The notes below the pieces were generated by a model. It was not told the origin of the DNA. It worked only from the letters and a program-made list of their open reading frames with translations, and ran no database searches. The position numbers and the translations under genes were made by a program. Positions 57,328 through 64,000 of a stretch of DNA of 64,000 bases are shown piece by piece; the first letter of the stretch is position 1; every line of letters begins with the position of its first letter. The DNA is from Pseudomonadota bacterium. Its GTDB lineage: Bacteria; Desulfobacterota; Desulfovibrionia; Desulfovibrionales; Desulfovibrionaceae. The stretch is taken from assembly GCA_023390395.1 (NCBI GenBank), contig JAEWCY010000018.1, positions 25,361-89,360 of the forward strand, read 5' to 3'.

Positions 57328-58605
57328 CTAGAGGGCGTCGCCGAGCAGCCTGTCGGTGAGAATGCCGGCCGCGGCCCGCACCGAAAGGTGGTTGTAGTCC
57401 GAAAACGGCCGCAGCGGCGGCAATATCCCGTCCGCCCGCTCGAGCACCGCGTCCGCCAGGCCGTGCCCGGTCCCCAGGACCACCAGCGTCGGGCGCGAAC
57501 CGATAAGCTCCCGCGCCGCGGCGAAGGACAGGGTGGCCGGCCCCTTGGCGCTGGTGGCCACGAGCGCCGGCCGGCGGCCGTGGTCGGCCGCGACCGCGTC
57601 CAGGGCCGCATCCAGCCCCTCGTGCAGCCGCACCAGGGACAAGGCCTCGGTCCGGTCGGGATTGGCGGCCAATCCCGGCCCTTCCCGCCAATGGCCCACG
57701 ATGCGCGCGGCCAGGGCCAGCTGGTCCCGAAGCGGCGACACCACCTCGAACCCGCCCAGGCCATAGGTACGGGAAACGCGCGCTATATCGTGAACGTCGA
57801 GGTTTGTCAAAGACACCGTGCCGACTTTTCCGTCCTTGAGCACCACCGGGCCGTGCACGAGGCCGAGGTGCATGTTGCGCCCGGCCCGGGCCCGGGGCAG
57901 GCGGCGCAGGCGGGCCGCTTCCTCGCGCGTGATGGTCGCGGCGTCGAAAAGGTCGGGCCGCCGGGCCAGGGTCGTCTCCAGGGAGCGCTCGCGCCGCCAG
58001 GCGGCGATGGCGGCGTGGTTGCCGCTCAGCAGCTCCGGGGGCACGGCCAGCCCCTCGAAGACCTCCGGCCGGGTGTAGTGCGGGTATTCGAGCAGCCCGG
58101 CGGAAAAACTCTCTTCCTCGGCCGAGGCCTCCTTGCCCATAAATCCCGGGGCCAGGCGGGAGACGGCCTCCATGAGACAGGCGGCAGCCGATTCGCCGCC
58201 CGAGAGCACGAAATCGCCCACGGACACGGGCGTGATGTCAAAGAGGTCGAAGAGCCGGGCGTCGATGCCTTCGTAGCGGCCGCAAAGAAGCGTAAGCGCC
58301 TCCTCGCCGGCCAACTCGGCGGCGAAGCGCTGGGTCAGCGGCCGCCCGGCCGGCGAGAGCATGAGCCGCCGGCCCGGGCGTTCGAGGGAGCGCAGGGCGG
58401 AAACGAGGGTCGGCAGGCCCATGACCATGCCCGGGCCGCCGCCGTAGGGGCGGTCGTCCACGGTATGGTGCCGGTCCGTGGCGAAATCCCGGGGATTGAC
58501 CCGGTCGACGGACACCACGCCCGCTTCCACCGCCTTGGCCATGAGCCCGCAGGACAGGAAGGAATCGAAAAATTCCGGGAAGATGGTCAGGACCGTGAAG
58601 TGCAC
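57328..58605 (-). CDS. trmD: TrmD fused to a second RNA methyltransferase domain
   Basis: A 425-residue fusion, against about 240 for ordinary TrmD. Residues 1-235 are tRNA (guanine-37-N1)-methyltransferase: FTVLTIFPEFFDSFL, DDRPYGGGPGMVM, LLCGRYEGIDARL and the knot motif SVGDFVLSGGESAA. After a linker near 235-245, residues 245-425 form a second SPOUT-type domain (NMHLGLVHGPVVLKDGKVG; ending PPLRPFSDYNHLSVRAAAGI), of the RNA methyltransferase kind fused to TrmD in Desulfovibrio. GTG at 58605 is chosen because GGAGG lies 8 nt upstream and it starts the conserved HFTVLTIFPE. rimM and rpsP, usual upstream neighbours, are missing. Confidence 0.93.
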   Translation of the reverse strand: MHFTVLTIFPEFFDSFLSCGLMAKAVEAGVVSVDRVNPRDFATDRHHTVDDRPYGGGPGMVMGLPTLVSALRSLERPGRRLMLSPAGRPLTQRFAAELAGEEALTLLCGRYEGIDARLFDLFDITPVSVGDFVLSGGESAAACLMEAVSRLAPGFMGKEASAEEESFSAGLLEYPHYTRPEVFEGLAVPPELLSGNHAAIAAWRRERSLETTLARRPDLFDAATITREEAARLRRLPRARAGRNMHLGLVHGPVVLKDGKVGTVSLTNLDVHDIARVSRTYGLGGFEVVSPLRDQLALAARIVGHWREGPGLAANPDRTEALSLVRLHEGLDAALDAVAADHGRRPALVATSAKGPATLSFAAARELIGSRPTLVVLGTGHGLADAVLERADGILPPLRPFSDYNHLSVRAAAGILTDRLLGDAL

Positions 58606-58678
58606 GGGAACTTGCCTCCGCCGCCGGAAACGCGACCGGCGATGCATGCCCGATAATCCCTCGCGGCGCAAGGGCGCG

Positions 58679-59152
58679 CTAGCGCAGGTAGGCCGGCAGG
58701 CCGAAGTCGGCGCAGGGAATGGGGCTGGCCCGGGCGACCAGGGCGGCGATCACGCCGATGTCCAGGCCGTACTCCTCGAAGTAGCCGTCGGCGTTGTAGG
58801 CCTGGGCCTTGGACGCGATGAAATCGACCTTGCCGTCCGGCGTCACGGCCAGATCGACGATGAGAAAGCTCCGGGCCGCCAGGGCCAGGCCCGCCTCCAG
58901 GGGCGGACAACCGGCCGACGCCCGGGTCGGGTCGTATTCGGCGGCCAGCCGGACCACGGTCCGGCCGTCCACGCCGGCGAAGGATTCCCAGGTGGCGGTC
59001 CTTATGCCGGGGGACAGGGCGATCAGCCGGCCAAGGGGCAGGGAGCTTCCGCCCAAGGGTCGCCAGTTGCGGGCCACGACCTCGGCCCTGGGGGCGAAGC
59101 AGCCCGAAAGGGCCAGGGCCATCGCCAGGATGGCCGGCAGCATCGCATGCAT
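58679..59152 (-). CDS. Hypothetical lipoprotein
   Basis: A 157-residue predicted lipoprotein. The signal MHAMLPAILAMALALSGC has the lipobox LSGC at residues 15-18, so the mature protein starts with lipidated Cys. The body has no recognised domain (PLGRLIALSPGIRTATWESF, LDIGVIAALVARASPIPC) and two further Cys. Start at 59152 follows GGGAGA. It lies just upstream of trmD and may be co-transcribed, but it is divergent from the PaiB-like gene. Confidence 0.75.
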   Translation of the reverse strand: MHAMLPAILAMALALSGCFAPRAEVVARNWRPLGGSSLPLGRLIALSPGIRTATWESFAGVDGRTVVRLAAEYDPTRASAGCPPLEAGLALAARSFLIVDLAVTPDGKVDFIASKAQAYNADGYFEEYGLDIGVIAALVARASPIPCADFGLPAYLR

Positions 59153-59271
59153 GCGTTCTCCCTCCCGGCTCGGCGGTCGCCTGGCGGCCGCTCCCGCTTC
59201 GCCTTTACGCCGGGCCGGCGGACGCGTATCCCCAACACTGCGGGAAACGCCAACCGCCACGGAGGCCGGCC

Positions 59272-59940
59272 ATGTTCATCCCCCCGCTTTTTCGCGAGGA
59301 GCGTCTGGAAGTCCTTTTCGCCCTGATCCGCGCCCATCCCCTGGGGACCCTCGTCACCTGCGGCGAAGAGGGCCTTTGCGCCGACCTCGCGCCCTTCCTG
59401 CTGGCCGAGGACGACGGCCAGGCCGTGCTGCGCGCCCACCTGTCCAGGACCAACGACCAGCTCGACGCCCTCCGCGCCGGCGGCGAGGCGCTGGTGCTCT
59501 TCCAGGGGCCGCAGGCCTACGTCACTCCGTCCTGGTACACGTCCAAGGCCGTGGACGGCAAGGTCGCGCCGACCTGGAACTACGTCGCGGTCGAGGTCCG
59601 GGGCACGCCCCGCCTGATCGAAGACCGGGACTGGCTGCGCGGGCAGCTCGACGCCCTGACCGCCCGCCAGGAAGCCTCCCGGGCCGCGCCCTGGCGGGTC
59701 GACGACGCGCCGCCCTCCTTCGTCGAGGCGCAGCTCGCCAAGGTCGTGGGCCTGGAGATCCCCATCCGCGCCATCGCGGGCAAATGGAAGGTCAGCCAGA
59801 ACCGGGCCGAGGCCGACCGGCAAGGCGTGGCCCAAGGCCTGCGCCAGGACCGCGCCGACGAGGCCATGGCCCGGCTGGTCGAAGGGGAACGCGAGGGCGC
59901 GCCCTCGAAAAACGACCACCTTTCGAAGACAATAGACTGA
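59272..59940 (+). CDS. PaiB-like FMN-binding protein
   Basis: A 222-residue protein of the PaiB / FMN-binding negative regulator family, a split-barrel flavoprotein fold. Family segments are MFIPPLFREERLEVLFALIR, HPLGTLVTCGEEGL, HLSRTNDQLDAL, QAYVTPSWYTSKA followed by PTWNYVAVEV, and KWKVSQNR. In Bacillus PaiB affects protease and sporulation genes; in most bacteria the role is unknown and may be enzymatic. GGAGG 6 nt before the ATG. Confidence 0.92.
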   Translation: MFIPPLFREERLEVLFALIRAHPLGTLVTCGEEGLCADLAPFLLAEDDGQAVLRAHLSRTNDQLDALRAGGEALVLFQGPQAYVTPSWYTSKAVDGKVAPTWNYVAVEVRGTPRLIEDRDWLRGQLDALTARQEASRAAPWRVDDAPPSFVEAQLAKVVGLEIPIRAIAGKWKVSQNRAEADRQGVAQGLRQDRADEAMARLVEGEREGAPSKNDHLSKTID

Positions 59941-60022
59941 TATTATTATATTTCCGACTACGAGGCGAGGCGGGCTCGAAGCTAGCGCCGTCGCCCGGCC
60001 GGCTTTGGCGGCGCGTCGGCCG

Positions 60023-60181
60023 ACCGGCCGGTCTGAAGGGCGAAGCACTGGACGGTGCGCTCAGGCCGGTCTGTCCGAGAGGTGAAACGACGGACGGCGC
60101 ACAGGCCAGCCGGGCCGAGGAGCGGGACACGAGCCGTCGCACAGGCCGGTCTGCCAGGGAGGCGAAACTGCGGACGGCGCT
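60023..60181. repeat. 40-bp tandem repeat, about four diverged units
   Basis: AGGCC-headed units start at 60063, 60103 and 60143, exactly 40 bp apart, each containing a GAGG/GAGC...GACGG/GACAC pattern and ending near GGCGC. A more diverged copy lies 38 bp further left. They occupy the gap between the convergent PaiB-like and GGDEF genes; the last unit abuts the GGDEF stop. Confidence 0.6.
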
Positions 60182-61146
60182 TACGCCGGCGGGCGGACTT
60201 CCACGCGGTTGCGGCCGGCGCTCTTGGCCTGGTAGAGGGCCGCGTCCGAGGCGGCGAGCAGGGCTTCGGGCTCGATGTCCATATTGGGCACCACGCCCGA
60301 GACGCCGATGCTGACGGTGACCACGTCGGCGACCGTGGAACTGGCGTGCTCGATGCCGGCGGCGCGCAGGTTGGCGCGGATGTTCCCGGCGATGGACAGC
60401 GCCCCGGCCAGGTCCGTGCCCGGCAAAAGGGCCACGAATTCCTCGCCGCCGTACCGGGCCACGAAATCGCCGGGCCGTTTGAGCGCGCCCTCGATGCAGT
60501 CGGCCACCTGGCGCAGGCACATGTCGCCCTGCAGATGCCCGTAGGTGTCGTTGAAATCCTTGAAGCAGTCGATGTCGATCATGAGCGCCGACAAGGGGGT
60601 GCCCTCGCGGCGCGAGCGCAGCCATTCCTTGCGGAAGACGTCCTCGAAGCAGCGGCGGTTGGCCACGCCCGTCAGGCCGTCCTGGTTGGAGAGCTGCTCG
60701 AACTTGCGTGTCAGCGACTCGAGCTCCCGCTCGCGCGCCTTGCGCTGGTCCATCTCTTCCTTGAGCTTGAGCGCCGAGCGGACCCGGGCCCGCAGCTCCA
60801 TGCTGTTGACCGGCTTGGCCAGGAAATCCCTGGCCCCGGCCTCGAAGGCGCGCTCGAGGCTGGCCGCGTCGTCCTTGACCGTGACGATGATGACCGGGAT
60901 GTCGCGAAGCCTGGCGTCGGCCTTGATCAGCCGCGTGGCGTCGATGCCGTCCATGTCCGGCATGACCACGTCCATGAGGACGAGGTCCACGTCCGGAACG
61001 TCGTACTGCCGGCAACGCTCGTCGAGAAGCGAAAGGGCCTCGCCGGCGGACCCGGCGCACAGGGGCTCGACGTACCCGGCCCCCTTGAGGATGGTGGAGA
61101 GCAGCAGACGCGAGGAGTCGGAGTCGTCCACAATAAGGATGTTCAT
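60181..61146 (-). CDS. Response regulator with GGDEF diguanylate cyclase domain
   Basis: A 321-residue PleD-like protein. Residues 1-125 are a receiver domain with the phospho-acceptor Asp in DLVLMDVVMPDMDG and the conserved Lys in FLAKPVNSMELRARV. A short coiled linker leads to a GGDEF domain (about 160-321) with an intact active site GGEEF and an inhibitory-site RxxD (RPGD) five residues before it, so it should make cyclic di-GMP with product inhibition. ATG 61146 is taken because the receiver starts there (MNILIVDDSDSSR). No kinase is adjacent. Confidence 0.93.
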   Translation of the reverse strand: MNILIVDDSDSSRLLLSTILKGAGYVEPLCAGSAGEALSLLDERCRQYDVPDVDLVLMDVVMPDMDGIDATRLIKADARLRDIPVIIVTVKDDAASLERAFEAGARDFLAKPVNSMELRARVRSALKLKEEMDQRKARERELESLTRKFEQLSNQDGLTGVANRRCFEDVFRKEWLRSRREGTPLSALMIDIDCFKDFNDTYGHLQGDMCLRQVADCIEGALKRPGDFVARYGGEEFVALLPGTDLAGALSIAGNIRANLRAAGIEHASSTVADVVTVSIGVSGVVPNMDIEPEALLAASDAALYQAKSAGRNRVEVRPPA

Positions 61147-61319
61147 GCCGATCCCGGTAACGCTTCCCTGGCCATTGTTGGACGACGTCCAAGCGGCGCG
61201 GTCGCCGCGCTCCCGGCCGAATCCCCAGGCGCCCGAAACGGCGCGATACGAACCATGTCGACCGGAAACCCTGTCCGTTACGGTGGCGATCATGCCTTAA
61301 TGCCGGAAAAAAGCAACCG

Positions 61320-62087
61320 TCAGCCCGTGACGGGCGCGCCCAGGCGGGCGGACAGGCCGGCCATGGTCTCGCGGTCCGTGAAGTCGAAGCGCAAGGGGGT
61401 GAGCGTCACGTGGCCCTGGCTCAGCATGGCCCGGTCCGTCTCCGGGGACAGCGCCTCGGGCGGAATCTCCCCCGTCAGCCAATAGTAGTTGCGGCCGCGA
61501 GGGTCCTGGCGGGTGACGTACCAATCCTTGTACACGGCGGACGTGGGCGGGCAAAGCCGCAAGCCCTTGGCCCGGGCCATGGGCACGGCCGGAAAGTTGA
61601 GGTTGAGCACGCAGCGCGGCGGCGCGGCCTCCCACGGCCGGGAAGCGATGAAATCCGCCACGTAGCGGCCCTGCTCCGTGAGGTCCCTGGGCGAATAATC
61701 GTCGGCCGAGACCGCCACGGCCGGATAGCCCATGAGCGCCCCTTCGGTGGCCGCCGAAACCGTGCCCGAATAGAGGATGTCCACCCCGACGTTGGCCCCG
61801 GCGTTGATGCCGGACACCACCAAGTCGGGCGGCGTGTCGCACAGGGTCGTGAGCGCGAGCTTGACGCAGTCCGCCGGCGTGCCGGAAATGCCCAGGCCCC
61901 GGAACCCGTTTTCCTTGAATTCCTTGACCCGAAGCGGCATGGCGATGGTGATGGCATGACCCACGGCCGACTGCTCGGAAACGGGGGCCGCAACCAGCAC
62001 GTCGTGCCCGGCGCCCGTCAGCCCCTTGTACAGGTCGCGGATGCCCACGGCCTGGATGCCGTCGTCGTTCGTCAACAGGATGCGCAT
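61320..62087 (-). CDS. surE: 5'-nucleotidase SurE
   Basis: A 255-residue SurE, which dephosphorylates nucleoside 5'-monophosphates and short polyphosphates. The metal site is visible at the N-terminus (LLTNDDGIQAVGI) and in the family's SGINAGANVGVDILYSGTVS; VAAPVSEQSAVGHAIT is also conserved. Good RBS (GGGAGG) before ATG 62087. Divergent from the HD/OB gene. Confidence 0.95.
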   Translation of the reverse strand: MRILLTNDDGIQAVGIRDLYKGLTGAGHDVLVAAPVSEQSAVGHAITIAMPLRVKEFKENGFRGLGISGTPADCVKLALTTLCDTPPDLVVSGINAGANVGVDILYSGTVSAATEGALMGYPAVAVSADDYSPRDLTEQGRYVADFIASRPWEAAPPRCVLNLNFPAVPMARAKGLRLCPPTSAVYKDWYVTRQDPRGRNYYWLTGEIPPEALSPETDRAMLSQGHVTLTPLRFDFTDRETMAGLSARLGAPVTG

Positions 62088-62214
62088 GCTCCCTCCCCGG
62101 GATGCCCCGGCCGTGGACCTAGGACGAGGCTGCCGGGATGTCAAGGCGGCCGGGATTGACATCCGCCCCGCCCCCGTGCACCTTCCTTTTTCCTCCAACC
62201 ACGGTGACCGCCTC

Positions 62215-63243
62215 GTGACCGCGAAGACACAGTACGTCAAAGACCTCACGCCCGGACAACCCGCCGCCGACGTGTTCTGCCTCGGCGCGGCCCGGCTCGC
62301 CCAGGCCAAAAACGGCCCCTTCTGGACGCTCGTCCTGGAGGACGCCAGCGGCCAGATCGAAGCCAAGATCTGGAGCCCGGCCGCCGGCAACTACGCCGAC
62401 CTCGCCCCGGGACAGTTCGTCTACGTCGAAGGCCAGGTCGGAGCCTACCGCGACCGGCCGCAGGTCAACGTCGAACGGCTGCGGGTGCTGCCGCCCGAGG
62501 AATACGCGCCCGACCTGTCCCAGTTCGTGCCCACCAGCGCCGAGCCGCCCGAGGCGCTCCTCGAACAGCTGACCGAACTGTGCCGCGCCGAGATCTCCTA
62601 CGCCCCCTGGCGCAAGTTCTGCGCCAAGGTGCTCTCCCACCCCGACTTCCGCGACCGCCTCGTCGAGGCCCCGGGCGCGAAGAACGTCCACCACGCCTAC
62701 CGGGGCGGACTGCTCGAACACACCCTGTCCGTGGCCCGGCTCGTGCTCGCCATCTGCGAGCGCTACCCGCACCTCGACCGCGACACCCTGGTCGCCGCCG
62801 CCGTGTGCCACGACCTCGGCAAAGCCTGGGAACTCACCGCCGGCCCGGCCCGGGACTACACCGACGAGGGCCGCCTGCTCGGACACATCGTCATCACCCT
62901 GGAACTGGTGGAGCCGCTGCTCAAGAAATCCGGCCTCGACCCGGAACTGGGCCTGCACTTCAAACACATCCTCCTGGCCCACCACGGCGAATACGAATAC
63001 GGCTCCCCCCGCCGGCCCAAGACCGCCGAAGCCTTCGTGCTCCACTTCGCCGACAACATCGACGCCAAGATCAACCAGATCTCAAACGCCTTCGAATCCG
63101 AGGAGCCCGGCCAGTGGTCCCCCTTCGCCCGCACCCTGGACCGCTACCTCTACAACCCCCGGCGCACCCCGCGCGAGGCCTCCGACAAAACGCCCCGGCC
63201 ACGGGAAAAGGACGCCCAGTGTTTATTACCTTTGAAGGCGTAG
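62215..63243 (+). CDS. OB-fold/HD-domain protein, YhaM-like exonuclease
   Basis: A 342-residue protein. The first ~100 residues are an OB-fold nucleic-acid-binding domain ([40 protein letters not shown]). From about 150 it has an HD phosphohydrolase domain with the metal His in [15 protein letters not shown] and the HD pair in AAVCHDLGK, plus [10 protein letters not shown] and [12 protein letters not shown]. This is the layout of YhaM-type 3'-5' exoribonucleases. The GTG at 62215 is the best start, with no strong ribosome site. Its last 25 bp overlap tmk. Confidence 0.87.
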   Translation: MTAKTQYVKDLTPGQPAADVFCLGAARLAQAKNGPFWTLVLEDASGQIEAKIWSPAAGNYADLAPGQFVYVEGQVGAYRDRPQVNVERLRVLPPEEYAPDLSQFVPTSAEPPEALLEQLTELCRAEISYAPWRKFCAKVLSHPDFRDRLVEAPGAKNVHHAYRGGLLEHTLSVARLVLAICERYPHLDRDTLVAAAVCHDLGKAWELTAGPARDYTDEGRLLGHIVITLELVEPLLKKSGLDPELGLHFKHILLAHHGEYEYGSPRRPKTAEAFVLHFADNIDAKINQISNAFESEEPGQWSPFARTLDRYLYNPRRTPREASDKTPRPREKDAQCLLPLKA

Positions 63244-63857
63244 AAGGCTCGGGCAAGTCCACCCAGATCAAACGCCTGACCAAACACTTGGAAGACGCGG
63301 GCCGGACCGTCACCGTCACCCGACAGCCCGGCGGCTGCGACCTCGGAAACACCCTGCGCGCCATCCTGCTCTCCACCAAGACCAAAAACCTCGACAGCCG
63401 AGCCGAACTCTTCCTCTACCTGGCCGACCGCGCCCAGCACGTGGCCGAAATCATCCGCCCCGCCCTGCGCGCCGGACACGTCGTGCTGTGCGACCGCTTC
63501 GCCGACTCCACCGTCGCCTACCAGGGCTACGGACGCGGCCTCGACGTCGCCCTGCTCAATACCTTAAACGACGTCGCCGTGGCCGGAGCCTGGCCCATCC
63601 ACACCTTCCTCCTCGACATCGACCCCGAACAAGGACTGCGACGCGCCCTGGCCCGGAACATCGAAGCCGGCGCAACCGTCAACGAAGGCCGCTTCGAAGC
63701 CGAACACCTCGACTTCCATAAGCGCGTGCGCCAAGGCTACCTCGCCCTGGCCAACGCCCACCCTCGCCGCTTCCGCGTCGTCGACGCCGCCAAAGACCCC
63801 GATGCCGTGGAAACGGACATCCGGCGCGTGCTGGAACTGGATACGGCGATCGAATAG
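63219..63857 (+). CDS. tmk: Thymidylate kinase
   Basis: A 212-residue dTMP kinase, making dTDP from dTMP and ATP. P-loop [12 protein letters not shown] at the N-terminus, then [15 protein letters not shown] (the usual DR-P-G variant), [14 protein letters not shown] and [21 protein letters not shown] at 63219 follows AAGGA and overlaps the HD/OB gene by 25 bp, so the two are translationally coupled. Confidence 0.95.
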   Translation: MFITFEGVEGSGKSTQIKRLTKHLEDAGRTVTVTRQPGGCDLGNTLRAILLSTKTKNLDSRAELFLYLADRAQHVAEIIRPALRAGHVVLCDRFADSTVAYQGYGRGLDVALLNTLNDVAVAGAWPIHTFLLDIDPEQGLRRALARNIEAGATVNEGRFEAEHLDFHKRVRQGYLALANAHPRRFRVVDAAKDPDAVETDIRRVLELDTAIE

Positions 63858-63872
63858 GCGCGAAGGGAAGAA

Positions 63873-63920
63873 GCCTCCGGCGGCCGGGGGGCATGATGCC
63901 CCCCGGACCCCCTCGGTGGG
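63873..63920. repeat. REP-like palindromic repeat, second copy
   Basis: GCCTCCGGCGGCC followed by CCGGGGGGCAT-G-ATGCCCCCCGG (63884-63906) and CCCCC/GGGGG. Same architecture as 56036-56110. It lies just after tmk and may act as its terminator or mRNA stabiliser. The last 80 bases of the window hold no gene. Confidence 0.6.
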
Positions 63921-64000
63921 GGATGGTGAGGCGGGTGGGAAGGTCGTCGGTTGGCGGGAGTGCGTCGGCGAGGCCGGGATTTCCCCGACCGATGCCGCCG

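Noticed and set aside
60023..60181. Possible CRISPR array
   Set aside because: The units are contiguous 40-bp repeats without unique spacers, and no cas gene is present.

Overview
This window looks like the chromosome of a high-GC sulfate reducer of the Desulfovibrionaceae (Desulfovibrio/Solidesulfovibrio type). The basis is a homotrimeric-type outer-membrane porin, a TrmD carrying a second methyltransferase domain, an iron-containing alcohol dehydrogenase beside an AcoR-type activator, and several sigma-54 promoters. Species cannot be fixed from the sequence alone.

Layout. (1) 1-5321: an AT-rich island abutting the 3' end of a tRNA-Thr gene. Its tRNA-proximal end (4932-5249) is repeated at 128-426, and an 11-bp tRNA-end match sits at 457-467. 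Cargo: a half-size EamA exporter, an ArgP-like LysR regulator, a radical SAM protein resembling archaeosine-synthesis RaSEA, a small partner protein and a phage CI-type repressor. No integrase is visible. (2) 5312-10035: tRNA-Thr, NAD+ synthetase, a Fur-box promoter with two small genes, and a Cache-type histidine kinase. (3) 10123-22828: a sigma-54-type promoter, then an 8.4-kb gene for a 2,814-residue protein made almost wholly of octapeptides (6 + 351 x 8 residues), overlain by a 24-octad (192-residue, 576-bp) higher-order repeat. It is followed by a SPINDLY/OGT-type glycosyltransferase and a polytopic membrane protein that may be a GT-C enzyme. I infer a glycosylated giant repeat-protein system. 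(4) 22914-26423: a DUF134/DUF364 pair, TatA, and a divergent SDR/LysR pair.

(5) 26553-47997: a large nitrogen-catabolism supercluster. An eleven-gene operon (26822-38607) encodes oxamate carbamoyltransferase (AllG, FdrA/AllF, AllH), carbamate kinase, a GlcD/GlcF-like oxidase pair, a Sll0787-type AIR-synthase-like protein, an unknown Rossmann-like protein and an NMT1/SsuA-type ABC transporter. A sigma-54 activator follows. A divergent six-gene operon (40395-44029) holds a KAS III-like enzyme, a hydrolase, a small coiled protein, a ferredoxin and LrgA/LrgB. Opposite it, 44456-47997 encodes an MSMEG_0572/Sll0783-family protein, an amidohydrolase, a radical SAM-GNAT fusion (MSMEG_0568 + MSMEG_0567) and an OsmC protein. 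Sigma-54-type promoters precede all three transcription units. The likely energy-yielding core is ureidoglycolate -> oxalurate -> oxamate + carbamoyl phosphate -> ATP + NH3 + CO2. It is joined to a rearranged Nit1C-type cluster lacking the usual nitrilase.

(6) 48120-54570: a small Cys-containing periplasmic protein, an AcoR-like sigma-54 activator, a sigma-54 promoter, iron alcohol dehydrogenase and porin. (7) 54818-63920: tRNA-Phe and conserved housekeeping genes (yraN, rnhB, rplS, trmD, a lipoprotein, a PaiB-like protein, a GGDEF response regulator, surE, an HD/OB nuclease-like protein, tmk), with REP-like palindromic repeats and a 40-bp tandem repeat.
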